Below, piece after piece: positions 6,381 to 13,932 of a stretch of DNA of 14,881 nucleotides. The notes beneath the pieces were generated by a model, which worked only from the letters and a program-made list of their open reading frames with translations, was not told where the DNA came from and did no database searches. This DNA is from Candidatus Saccharibacteria bacterium UBA6209 (lineage in GTDB: Bacteria > Patescibacteriota > Saccharimonadia > Saccharimonadales > Saccharimonadaceae), in the NCBI GenBank assembly GCA_002421965.1, contig DISN01000001.1, forward strand, positions 1 to 14,881, written 5' to 3'. Each line of letters begins with the position of its first letter. Position 1 is the stretch's first letter. Position numbers and translations under genes: made by a program.

Positions 6381-7442
6381 GTGGGTGATATTGATTTTGA
6401 TGAGCTAGACAAGGCGGTAAATTCTTTAATGGGGCAGAACGCCGTACAAGATAAGGTAGAGCAGCCTGGCGCTAGCCATGCTAGCACAGCCAGTGCTCCA
6501 GCCCAACAGCCTGAACCAACTCCAGCTGTCGAACCTCCGACTAGCTCTGCCGCTTCGTTAGACACGCTCGTAACTCCAGTCGCCGCACCAGCGGCAGTTC
6601 GTCGCTCATCTGGTCGCTTTATGGATGTTATACCGTCAAATAATCGATACACTTCGTCCCGGCCAACGCCAACGGCGCCAGCTAGGCGTGAGGCGGCTCC
6701 TATTGCGCCGGACGCTCCTGCTGTCTCTGTTGATCAGACCGCGATTCCTAGTGAGTCTTTTTCGCAGAATACCGTAGACTTGGACCAAAATTTTGATAAT
6801 AATTTTACCAATGACACTCCTGTAGATGAAGCCGCGCCACTATCTTCGCCGTTTCTCGAGGGTGTCGAGATTGATAAGCGTCCACTCGGATCTCCAGCTG
6901 TAGATTCTGAAGTCTCGCCTGCCCAAGAGGCGGACCTAGGTGTTATGCCAGATCCAATAGATTTTAGTCAGCAAAATACAGACGAAGTAGCGCAAGATCT
7001 AGGTGGTGACCCATGGGGTGCAGAGCAGCAACAGGAAGATGCGGTGATTCAGGATCCGGTTCAGCCAGAGTTTAGTCCTGAGATGCTTGCGGTAGAGAAG
7101 ATGTCTCTTGAGACAGATGAGGTTATTGAGTCTCAGGTGAGTTCGGGCGATGAAGCTCAGCCTGTCGTCCAAGAAACTGAGCCAGCAGCACATCCAGCCG
7201 AGGTGGCCGCAAAAGAGACCGCAGCTCCGCTAGCTTCAGGTGATATTGCCCAGCAGTACAGCCCATCGGCAGAAGCGGCTCCAGAACCAAGTGCAGTTTT
7301 TGATGCTGCGTCAGAGATGCCTGCCACCTTAAATCATCCCGTTAAAAAGAAATCAGGTTGGTCGGTTATATTCTGGATCCTACTAATGATCATTGTTGGC
7401 GTTGGTGGTGGTGTCGCAGCTTGGTTTTTCTTGGTAAAATAG
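6381..7442 (+). CDS. Acidic, disordered protein with one C-terminal membrane segment
   Basis: No enzyme family is recognised. The 353-residue protein opens with a helix-like motif DFDELDKAVNSLM (5-17), followed by about 300 residues rich in Ala, Pro, Glu, Gln and Ser, expected to be disordered. Less repetitive islands stand out: RRSSGRFMDVIP (74-85), SPFLEGVEIDKRPLG (156-170), PDPIDF (190-195), DPWG (210-213). After KKK (322-324) a single hydrophobic segment (about 326-352) ends the protein, with Lys flanks that suggest a tail anchor with the bulk in the cytoplasm. The GTG start abuts the tpiA stop and is supported by GGGAGG 12-17 bases upstream. From memory, related proteins with this opening motif occur in Saccharibacteria; a scaffold or adaptor role is a guess. 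Confidence 0.85.
   Translation: MGDIDFDELDKAVNSLMGQNAVQDKVEQPGASHASTASAPAQQPEPTPAVEPPTSSAASLDTLVTPVAAPAAVRRSSGRFMDVIPSNNRYTSSRPTPTAPARREAAPIAPDAPAVSVDQTAIPSESFSQNTVDLDQNFDNNFTNDTPVDEAAPLSSPFLEGVEIDKRPLGSPAVDSEVSPAQEADLGVMPDPIDFSQQNTDEVAQDLGGDPWGAEQQQEDAVIQDPVQPEFSPEMLAVEKMSLETDEVIESQVSSGDEAQPVVQETEPAAHPAEVAAKETAAPLASGDIAQQYSPSAEAAPEPSAVFDAASEMPATLNHPVKKKSGWSVIFWILLMIIVGVGGGVAAWFFLVK
7432..7440 (+). promoter_or_regulatory. Possible leaderless promoter of the pcrA-type helicase
   Basis: TGG followed by TAAAAT (7435-7440) ends six bases before the ATG, the same layout as at metG. No matching -35 is seen at the usual distance, and the element overlaps the end of the upstream gene, so the helicase may simply be co-transcribed. 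Confidence 0.35.
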
Positions 7443-7446
7443 ATTA

Positions 7447-9549
7447 ATGGATATTTTGAGCGGCTTAAACGACGAGCAGCGTCGGGCGGTTACGCACGAG
7501 TCTGGTCCACTATTGATTTTAGCTGGTGCTGGTAGCGGCAAGACCAAGACCCTGACGCACCGAATCGCTTATTTGATTAAAGAGCGACACGTTTTGCCGA
7601 CTCGAATTTTGGCGGTGACTTTTACCAACAAGGCGGCCCGTGAGATGCGTGAGCGGATCGCTAGTTTGCTGGGTGAGTCAGCAGATAATCGTAATTTTAT
7701 GCCATGGATGGGGACTTTTCATAGTATTTGTGTGCGCCTACTACGCCAAGATGGCCGCGCTATTAGTATAAGTCCAAACTTTATTATTTATGACGAAGAC
7801 GACAAAAAGAGTCTTATCAAGCAGCTGTTTAAACAGTTTAGTCTGACGGATAAAGACATCAAGCCTAGTGCTGTCATCGGCATGATATCTCGTGCTAAAA
7901 ATAACCTCCAAACTGCAGATGATTTTGCGGCATCGGCACGTGGTCCGTTAGAGCAGAAGGTTGCGGAGATTTATAGAGCCTATGAAGTGGAGTCGGCAAA
8001 GGCTAACGCGCTGGATTTTGATGATCTGTTGATAAAAACTGTCGAGATGCTCAAGCGTTCAGATACTGTACGTCGCAATCTGCGCCAACAGTTTGAATAT
8101 GTCCTGATTGATGAGTATCAGGACACGAACTCGGTGCAATATGCATTAATAAAGCTAATTCTAAATGAGCAGCGAAATATTTGTGTCGTTGGTGACGATG
8201 CTCAGTCGATCTATAGTTTCCGTGGTGCCGATTTTACCAATATACTCAATTTTGAGCGAGATTATCCGGGTGCTGAGATTGTAAAGCTTGAGCAAAACTA
8301 CCGCTCAACAGAGTCAATTTTGTCCCTGGCGAATACGCTAATTTCCCATAACGTTAATCGTCGGGATAAAAATCTCTGGACCGCCGAGAATGGCGGGCGT
8401 GAGCCAATTTTATGGCAGGTCTATAGTGAGGCCGAAGAGGGCATGCGAATTGCTAGAGAGATCGCCGAGCAGGCTCAGGTCGGTCGACCATACAAAGATA
8501 TGGCGATTTTGTATCGAACAAACGCACAGAGCTATGCGCTGGAGCGAGCACTTCGCGAGTATCATATTCACTACAAGATAATTGGTGGGCTCAGGTTTTT
8601 GGATCGTGCTGAAGTCAAGGATATTTTGGCCTACCTTAGGTTGGTTTATCAGCCAAACGACAGCGTGAGTTTTAGGCGAATTGTAAATCTGCCAAAACGC
8701 GGCATTGGTGTTGCTAGCGTTAATAATTTCTTGTCGTGGCACCAGACTACCGACCGAACGATCGTCGAAGACATCCAGCAGATTGACGAGACTGACATGC
8801 TAAACACCAGGGCCAAGTCACTATTTAAGGATTTTGGTAAATTACTGACCGGCTTACAGAGCTACGCCGATGAACCGCCAGCTAATTTGATTGAAAAAAT
8901 CATTGGGTTAACTAATTATGAAGCATACCTAAACACTGCTGGCATATCTGCCGATGAAAAGCTCGAGAACCTGGGTGTACTTCTTGCCGAGGCGCGTGCC
9001 TATACAGATATCGATACTTTTCTAGAGGAGATGTCGTTAATGTCGTCAGCTGACAGTAATGCAGGCGATGAAGTATCTCTCATGACGTTGCATGCTGCAA
9101 AGGGCCTAGAGTTTCCGGTGGTATTTCTGGCCGGGCTCGAGGAGGGGCTGTTGCCGCACGCTCGAGTATTTGAGCAAAGTTCTCCGGACGATATCGAAGA
9201 AGAGCGGCGTCTATGCTATGTTGGCATTACTCGTGCTAAGGAAGAGCTATTTATTACCTGTGCTAGCTCGCGGACCCAATTTGGGCAGATAGGCTACAAC
9301 TCGCCGTCACGTTTCTTGAGTGAAATGGGCCTATATAGTGGCGAAGTTGACCGACCGGCAAGCAGTGACGCTTACTTTGAGGAAGAATACAGCGAGGACT
9401 TTGGGCTAACCGAGGGCACCCGTGTGTCTTCTCCAATGTTTGGATCCGGTGAAATTATCGATGTTGACGGACTGGCGGTCACTATCCAGTTCGACAGCGG
9501 CAAAACAAAGAAGCTCAATGCCGAATACGCTCGACTTGAGCGATTATAG
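7447..9549 (+). CDS. pcrA: ATP-dependent DNA helicase, UvrD/PcrA type (SF1)
   Basis: An SF1A helicase that moves 3'-5' on DNA in repair and in removing stalled complexes. All motifs are present in order over 700 residues: Walker A AGAGSGKT (26-33), TFTNKAAREM (58-67), GTFHS (89-93), Walker B DEYQDTN (222-228), GDDAQSIYSFRGA (249-261), LEQNYRST (281-288), TLHAAKGLEF near 546 and RRLCYVGITRAKEEL near 587. The last 45 residues (GTRVSSPMFGSGEI onward) form the small Tudor-like domain that in PcrA binds RNA polymerase, which supports PcrA over Rep. The ATG is four bases after the previous stop and lacks a clear ribosome site. The choice between the names pcrA and uvrD is conventional. Confidence 0.95.
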   Translation: MDILSGLNDEQRRAVTHESGPLLILAGAGSGKTKTLTHRIAYLIKERHVLPTRILAVTFTNKAAREMRERIASLLGESADNRNFMPWMGTFHSICVRLLRQDGRAISISPNFIIYDEDDKKSLIKQLFKQFSLTDKDIKPSAVIGMISRAKNNLQTADDFAASARGPLEQKVAEIYRAYEVESAKANALDFDDLLIKTVEMLKRSDTVRRNLRQQFEYVLIDEYQDTNSVQYALIKLILNEQRNICVVGDDAQSIYSFRGADFTNILNFERDYPGAEIVKLEQNYRSTESILSLANTLISHNVNRRDKNLWTAENGGREPILWQVYSEAEEGMRIAREIAEQAQVGRPYKDMAILYRTNAQSYALERALREYHIHYKIIGGLRFLDRAEVKDILAYLRLVYQPNDSVSFRRIVNLPKRGIGVASVNNFLSWHQTTDRTIVEDIQQIDETDMLNTRAKSLFKDFGKLLTGLQSYADEPPANLIEKIIGLTNYEAYLNTAGISADEKLENLGVLLAEARAYTDIDTFLEEMSLMSSADSNAGDEVSLMTLHAAKGLEFPVVFLAGLEEGLLPHARVFEQSSPDDIEEERRLCYVGITRAKEELFITCASSRTQFGQIGYNSPSRFLSEMGLYSGEVDRPASSDAYFEEEYSEDFGLTEGTRVSSPMFGSGEIIDVDGLAVTIQFDSGKTKKLNAEYARLERL

Positions 9550-9551
9550 TA

Positions 9552-9560
9552 TGCTATACT
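9552..9560 (+). promoter_or_regulatory. Extended -10 promoter of the G5-domain protein
   Basis: TGC plus TATACT (9555-9560) lies just after the helicase stop. No -35 with correct spacing is seen (TTGAGC at 9536 is only 13 bases away), so it would rely on the extended -10. Predicted start near 9567, leader about 40 bases. Confidence 0.5.
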
Positions 9561-9583
9561 AAGTAGCAGAAAATTCGCTATCC

Positions 9584-9610
9584 ATGGCGACTAGCGCATT
9601 GTATTTATGA
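9584..9610 (+). CDS. Possible 8-codon upstream ORF overlapping the next start (ATGA)
   Basis: ATG at 9584 opens an eight-codon frame whose TGA (9608-9610) overlaps the ATG at 9607 as ATGA. The gene behind it has no Shine-Dalgarno, so reading of this tiny frame could deliver ribosomes to it. The upstream ATG also lacks a ribosome site, so this may be chance. Confidence 0.25.
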   Translation: MATSALYL

Positions 9611-10830
9611 GGATTGGATTATCTGTAAAACACTATCTAAAGCGCTTAACCCTCTTGGGTGGTGTGTTGGCATTTGTCTGCGGCAGCGCTGCTTTTGTCG
9701 ATCGTGTATTGGCCCAGAGTACCGATGAAGTGCCGGCTGTTGCATCTGATCAGCATGTGCTGACGATTCATGATCGTGGCGATGAGCAGGTGGTGATTAC
9801 TAAAGCGAGCACATTAGGTGAAGCGCTAAAATTAGCCGGCATAGAGATCAGCGCCGGACATGACGTAGTTGAGCCATCACTAGATAGTGAGCTGGTTGCG
9901 TCAAACTATAGTATCAATATCTACCGAGCTCGCCCGATAACTGTTGTAGATGGTGTAGTTAAGAAGAATGTCACTACCGCAGAACAAACCCCTGAGCGTA
10001 TCGCTAAGGCAGCCGGAATTACTATATATAGCGAGGACCAGACTGATTTCTCTGCGCCTTCAGATATGTTGTCTAACGGCTCAAGCCAGGTAATGTCGAT
10101 TGACCGTGCTACGGTTGTGCAATTTACGCTATATGGCAAGCACGCCGAGGTTCGCACTAGGGCAACCACGGTTGAGGAATTCCTGAAGGAAAAGTCTATC
10201 AAAATTGGCGCCAATGACTATCTGTCGGTCGATAGGGGTCAGGCGATTTCTGCTGGTATGACTATTGAGTTGTGGCGAGAAGGCAAGCAGACAGTAACTG
10301 TTGAAGAGGAAGTTGATTTCGAGATTGAAAAAGTCCAAGACGCTAACCGGGAAGTTGGCTACCGAGAGGTTAAAACTCCGGGCGTTAAGGGCAAGCGAAA
10401 CGCGACGTATGAAATTGAGATGAAGAATGGCCAGGAGGCTAGCCGCACCGAGATCGCTAGTGTGACCATTGAGGAGCCAAAGAAGCAGGTTGAGATTATT
10501 GGGGCGAAATTGCCCACACCAACTAATCCAACTGAGGCACAGGCTATTGGTAAAGAGATGATGCTGGCTGCAGGGTTTGGCGAGGATCAGTGGGGCTGTT
10601 TGTATAATCTATGGATGCGCGAATCTGGATGGAGGACTACCGCTGGAAATGTATCGTCTGGAGCTTACGGTATACCGCAATCATTGCCTGCTAGCAAGAT
10701 GGCTACATTTGGGGATGACTATTTAACTAATCCACGCACGCAAATTGCGTGGGGGCTAAGCTACATAAAGGGTAGGTATGGTACGCCATGCGGTGGGTGG
10801 AGCGCATTCCAGGCTAAAGGCTGGTACTAG
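9607..10830 (+). CDS. Secreted cell-wall protein: DUF348, G5 and lysozyme-like (Apf/SLT-type) domains
   Basis: Likely acts on or binds peptidoglycan outside the membrane. The 407 residues show a signal peptide (basic start, hydrophobic 15-30, possible cleavage near VLA-QS, 36-38), two ubiquitin-like DUF348 units (about 50-115 and 168-222), a G5 domain (about 227-298), a Pro/Thr linker, and a C-terminal lysozyme-like domain (about 308-407). That last part has RESGW (Glu339 as probable catalytic acid), SGAYGIPQSLPASKM, TQIAWGLSYIKGRYGTPC and a WxxxxAKGWY ending, as in aggregation-promoting factors and relatives of resuscitation-promoting factors. C331 and C395 could form a disulfide. The layout is like YabE/RpfB of Gram-positives. 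Like rpfB in Actinobacteria, it sits directly before ksgA. Confidence 0.9.
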   Translation: MRIGLSVKHYLKRLTLLGGVLAFVCGSAAFVDRVLAQSTDEVPAVASDQHVLTIHDRGDEQVVITKASTLGEALKLAGIEISAGHDVVEPSLDSELVASNYSINIYRARPITVVDGVVKKNVTTAEQTPERIAKAAGITIYSEDQTDFSAPSDMLSNGSSQVMSIDRATVVQFTLYGKHAEVRTRATTVEEFLKEKSIKIGANDYLSVDRGQAISAGMTIELWREGKQTVTVEEEVDFEIEKVQDANREVGYREVKTPGVKGKRNATYEIEMKNGQEASRTEIASVTIEEPKKQVEIIGAKLPTPTNPTEAQAIGKEMMLAAGFGEDQWGCLYNLWMRESGWRTTAGNVSSGAYGIPQSLPASKMATFGDDYLTNPRTQIAWGLSYIKGRYGTPCGGWSAFQAKGWY

Positions 10831-10833
10831 CCA

Positions 10834-11622
10834 GTGGCACTCCAAAACAAAAAATCCCTCGGACAGCACTGGCTAAAAGATCCTGATGTTCTTGCAGATA
10901 TTGCTGATGCGGCCGAGCTGTCTACCGATGATACGGTTTTAGAGATTGGTCCAGGCCTAGGTACGCTGACGTCTCGCCTGCTAGCACGAGCTGGTAGGGT
11001 TATCGCTGTTGAATTTGACAAAGATCTCGCCAGGAAGTTGCCTGCACAATTCCCGGGTAAAAATCTCGAAGTTATAAATCAAGACATACTACAGTTCGAT
11101 ACAACCAAATTGCCGCAAGATTACAAGGCGGTTGCCAACGTGCCATACTACATCACTAGCAAGATTATTCAGTTGCTGTCAGAGTCTCTAAATCCGCCAA
11201 AAACTATGGTTCTGCTGGTGCAGAAGGAGGTTGCCGAGCGGCTAGCAGCGGGGCCTGGTGATTACAGTGTGCTGGCAGTGGCGGCACAGGTATATTACAG
11301 GGTTGAGCTGGCTGCGATTGTGCCGGCCGAGCTGTTCACTCCGCCGCCAAAAGTGGATTCGCAGGTGGTAATTATGCATCGTCTGGACACGCCATTGATT
11401 GATTCAGTAAATCGGGCGGCATTTTTCCGTCTAGTTAAAGCTGGGTTTTCGGCAAAACGCAAGAAACTTCGCAGTTCGCTAGCAGGTGGTTTGCATCTGG
11501 AAAAACCGGCTGTCGAACTGCTACTTAGTCAGTCTGGCATATCGCTTGATATGAGAGCAGAGGACTTAACGATTGACCAGTGGTTGACTTTGCTTAGTAA
11601 ATATGATACAATGAAAGGATAG
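10834..11622 (+). CDS. ksgA: 16S rRNA dimethyladenosine transferase
   Basis: KsgA (RsmA) puts two methyl groups on each of two neighbouring adenosines in the 3' end hairpin of 16S rRNA during 30S maturation, using S-adenosylmethionine. The protein has 262 residues, normal length. Landmarks are KKSLGQHWLKDP (6-17, with Trp where most have Phe), the SAM-binding LEIGPGLGTLT (36-46), an acidic ribose-binding residue in AVEFD (Glu60), the catalytic NVPYYI (102-107), and the C-terminal basic KAGFSAKRKKLR. The start is GTG, three bases after the previous stop and without a ribosome site, so translation is probably coupled to the G5-protein gene. Confidence 0.95.
   Translation: MALQNKKSLGQHWLKDPDVLADIADAAELSTDDTVLEIGPGLGTLTSRLLARAGRVIAVEFDKDLARKLPAQFPGKNLEVINQDILQFDTTKLPQDYKAVANVPYYITSKIIQLLSESLNPPKTMVLLVQKEVAERLAAGPGDYSVLAVAAQVYYRVELAAIVPAELFTPPPKVDSQVVIMHRLDTPLIDSVNRAAFFRLVKAGFSAKRKKLRSSLAGGLHLEKPAVELLLSQSGISLDMRAEDLTIDQWLTLLSKYDTMKG
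11584..11612 (+). promoter_or_regulatory. Promoter inside ksgA for the PgeF-like gene
   Basis: TTGACT (11584-11589, 5 of 6), a 17-base spacer and TACAAT (11607-11612), preceded by TGA (extended -10). It lies in the last codons of ksgA. The predicted start is near 11619, leaving a leader of about 16 bases before the ATG at 11635. Confidence 0.65.
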
Positions 11623-11634
11623 GGTGCCTACGCT

Positions 11635-12375
11635 ATGATCCAACAAGATCAGCCCGGCCATTTTCCTCAAAGTTTCACCGTAGCATTGTCGTCAAAGTCT
11701 GATGGCACTATGCTTGATCGCTCGCTCACCACTCATGATACTTCAGCTGTAGATAACCGAGTAAAATTATGCCAACTGGCAGGGTTAAATTACGGAGATG
11801 TCGTCTACCAGGACATAGTTTATGGTGACGATCAAACCTATGACAAAATAGTCACAGTTGATCGCAGGCATACTACAGTTCACTTGCCCGACGTTAATGC
11901 AGATGCGCTTTTTACTAAAAATCCTGATGTTGGCTTGTTCTTGCCAGTTGCTGATTGTGTAGCGACAGTGATCTGTGACCCGGTAAATAGATACCTGGCG
12001 ATGGTTCATCTGGGCCGCGATTCGACAGTGGCTAGTCTTATGCGAAAAACATTAAAGACTTTTAGCGCCGAAGGGTCGAACCTGGCGGATGTAATTATCT
12101 GGATGAGTCCGAGTGCCAAGAAAGAAACTTATTTTATGCAGTGGTTCGATCACGAAGCCGACCCTGGGTGGCAGGATTTTATTCAAAAAACCGACCAGGG
12201 CATACATCTAGACCTGTCTGGATACAATCGAGCGGCGGCACTAGGTGCTGGCGTTTTGGCTGGCAATATTCATAATTCTCCAATCAATACCATGACAAGC
12301 AACAACTATTTTTCGCATAGCATGGGTGACACTACTGGGCGTTTTGCTGTCGTTGCCAGTATGAATAGCATCTGA
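11635..12375 (+). CDS. Divergent PgeF/YfiH family protein (DUF152, 'laccase-domain')
   Basis: The family contains peptidoglycan editing factor PgeF and nucleoside-cleaving enzymes (YfiH, human FAMIN); the name laccase is misleading. The 246 residues keep the fold landmarks NADALFT (88-94), PVADC (104-108, Cys108), MVHLG (123-127, His125), DLSGYNRAAALGAGV (193-207) and NYFSHSMGDTTGRFAVVAS (224-242). Two of the usual three metal-binding residues are therefore present, Cys108 and His125. The first His, normally in a QxHxxxV motif, is not seen: the matching part reads YQDIVYGDD (58-66). The HAGW motif is changed to HLGRD. It may be inactive or have altered chemistry. GGATAGGG lies 11-18 bases before the ATG. 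Confidence 0.8.
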   Translation: MIQQDQPGHFPQSFTVALSSKSDGTMLDRSLTTHDTSAVDNRVKLCQLAGLNYGDVVYQDIVYGDDQTYDKIVTVDRRHTTVHLPDVNADALFTKNPDVGLFLPVADCVATVICDPVNRYLAMVHLGRDSTVASLMRKTLKTFSAEGSNLADVIIWMSPSAKKETYFMQWFDHEADPGWQDFIQKTDQGIHLDLSGYNRAAALGAGVLAGNIHNSPINTMTSNNYFSHSMGDTTGRFAVVASMNSI

Positions 12376-12400
12376 CCTGAGCGCATAGGTTGGCCTAGAT

Positions 12401-12429
12401 ACGACAAAGATCGCACCGAGTGGTATAAT
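12401..12429 (+). promoter_or_regulatory. Promoter of metG, leaderless
   Basis: ACGACA (12401-12406, 4 of 6), a 17-base spacer and a perfect TATAAT (12424-12429) with TGG before it (extended -10). The -10 ends six bases before the metG ATG, so transcription should begin at or next to the A of the start codon. Confidence 0.75.
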
Positions 12430-12435
12430 ATACCT

Positions 12436-13932
12436 ATGACTAAAAAACATGCCTACATCACGACCGCTATTCCCTATGTCAATGGAAAACCACACATTGG
12501 CCACGCTATGGACTATTTGTTGGCGGATGTTTGGGCGCGGTATCAGAGGCAGCTAGGCAAAGTTGTTAGATTTCAGACTGGCGTAGACGAGCACGGTAAT
12601 AAAATTGCCGCTAAGGCTGCAGAGCTAGGCATGTCCCCGCAGCAATACACCGACAGTGTTTACGGGAGTTTTTTGGACTTCATCCAGCGACTTGAGGTCG
12701 ATAGCACTGATTTTATTCGTACGACTGACATTAAGCACAAGGCCGCAGTCCAATATATCTGGCAACAGCTTGAAAGGGCTGGTCTGATATACAAGGGCAG
12801 CTATGAGGGCTGGTATTGCCAGGGGTGTGAGGCGTTTATTACCGATAAAGAAGCGGCCGAGAACAACGGTATTTGCCCTGATCACCAGACGCCGTATCAG
12901 CGACTTAGCGAAGAGAATTATTACTTCAAGGCTAGCGCGTTCACGCTCGATATCACCAAGGCTATCGAATCGGGTAAGATGAAAATAGTTCCTAATTTTC
13001 GTAAAAAAGAATTCCTAGAGTTGATCAAGGACGGTCTGGCTGATGTTAGCGTGTCGCGACCCGCCAAAAGCTTGTCCTGGGGTGTGCCTGTGCCGAGCGA
13101 TCCAAGCCAGGTTATGTATGTTTGGTTGGACGCACTTAGCAGCTACATTACAGTTTTGGGCTACCCAAACGATCCACTCTGGAAAGATTTCTGGCCAGCT
13201 GACGTACAAGTGGTTGGCAAGGACATCCTTAGATTCCACGCTGGTATTTGGCCGGCAATGCTACTTGCGCTTGGTTTGCCCCTACCGAAAACACTACTGG
13301 TTCACGGACATATTACTTCTGGTGGAGCCAAGATGAGTAAGTCAATCGGCAATGTTGTTGATCCAGTCGAGATTTTGGATAATTTTGGCCCTGAAGCTCT
13401 GCGATATTTCTTCCTGCGACATATTCCGACTCAGGATGATGGTGATTTTTCATGGGATCGATTTGAGGCTAGCTACAACGGCGAGCTTGGCAACGACCTT
13501 GGTAATCTAGTGCAGCGAGTTGCCGCCATGGCTAACCGTTATCAGGCTGGGGTGTTGGGCGATTTGCCGCCAAGTCGACATGACATGGGGCCGTACCGTG
13601 CAGCAATTGAGTCCCTGGAGTTCAACCGGGCGCTCGATGAAGTTTGGGTTATTGTTCGTGCACTAAATCAGTATATTGATCGAGTTAAGCCGTGGGAAGT
13701 CGCCAAAAAGCGTCAGTCTGATGTTGAAGCAGAGACACACCTTGCTGAAATATTAGCACATGCTGCTGGCACACTGCTGCAGGTTGCTGACTTGCTACTG
13801 CCGTTCTTGCCGACTACTGCTAGGTCGATTAAAAATATATTTGCCTCAGGTGTTGTCCCGGCAGATGTTCAGCCACTATTTCCAAAAATTTACTTACACA
13901 CTAGTGATCCACGCGCCCCAAAACAGCCATGA
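12436..13932 (+). CDS. metG: Methionyl-tRNA synthetase
   Basis: A class I synthetase that charges tRNA-Met with methionine using ATP. The 498-residue protein shows AIPYVNGKPHIGHAM with HIGH at 20-23, a zinc site with C128, C131, C147 and H150 (CxxC, then CPDH), the WLDALSSY block of the methionine pocket, and KMSKS at 299-303. The anticodon-binding helical domain fills about 370-490. It lacks the extra C-terminal tRNA-binding (EMAP II-like) domain found in E. coli and Bacillus forms, so it is the short form. No Shine-Dalgarno precedes the ATG, which agrees with leaderless reading. Its TGA overlaps the tatD ATG as ATGA. Confidence 0.97.
   Translation: MTKKHAYITTAIPYVNGKPHIGHAMDYLLADVWARYQRQLGKVVRFQTGVDEHGNKIAAKAAELGMSPQQYTDSVYGSFLDFIQRLEVDSTDFIRTTDIKHKAAVQYIWQQLERAGLIYKGSYEGWYCQGCEAFITDKEAAENNGICPDHQTPYQRLSEENYYFKASAFTLDITKAIESGKMKIVPNFRKKEFLELIKDGLADVSVSRPAKSLSWGVPVPSDPSQVMYVWLDALSSYITVLGYPNDPLWKDFWPADVQVVGKDILRFHAGIWPAMLLALGLPLPKTLLVHGHITSGGAKMSKSIGNVVDPVEILDNFGPEALRYFFLRHIPTQDDGDFSWDRFEASYNGELGNDLGNLVQRVAAMANRYQAGVLGDLPPSRHDMGPYRAAIESLEFNRALDEVWVIVRALNQYIDRVKPWEVAKKRQSDVEAETHLAEILAHAAGTLLQVADLLLPFLPTTARSIKNIFASGVVPADVQPLFPKIYLHTSDPRAPKQP

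Noticed and set aside
6377..6652. Minus-strand frame of 91 codons
   Set aside because: Its Gly/Ala/Ser-rich translation is the mirror of the Ala/Pro-rich coding sequence of the 6381 gene.
8410..8742. Minus-strand frame of 110 codons
   Set aside because: It is fully inside the helicase gene, opposite conserved sequence, and shows no start signal.
11635..12375. Multicopper laccase
   Set aside because: The name belongs to an old annotation of DUF152; the sequence has none of the His-Cys-His copper sites of true laccases.
12376..12423. Terminator between the PgeF-like gene and metG
   Set aside because: The only stem (TAGG/CCTA) is 4 bp and has no T run; the segment is better read as the metG promoter region.
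13929..13932. UGA read as glycine (as in Gracilibacteria and Absconditabacteria)
   Set aside because: metG ends naturally at TGA overlapping the tatD ATG, the PgeF-like gene also ends at TGA at family length, and no gene needs read-through of TGA.
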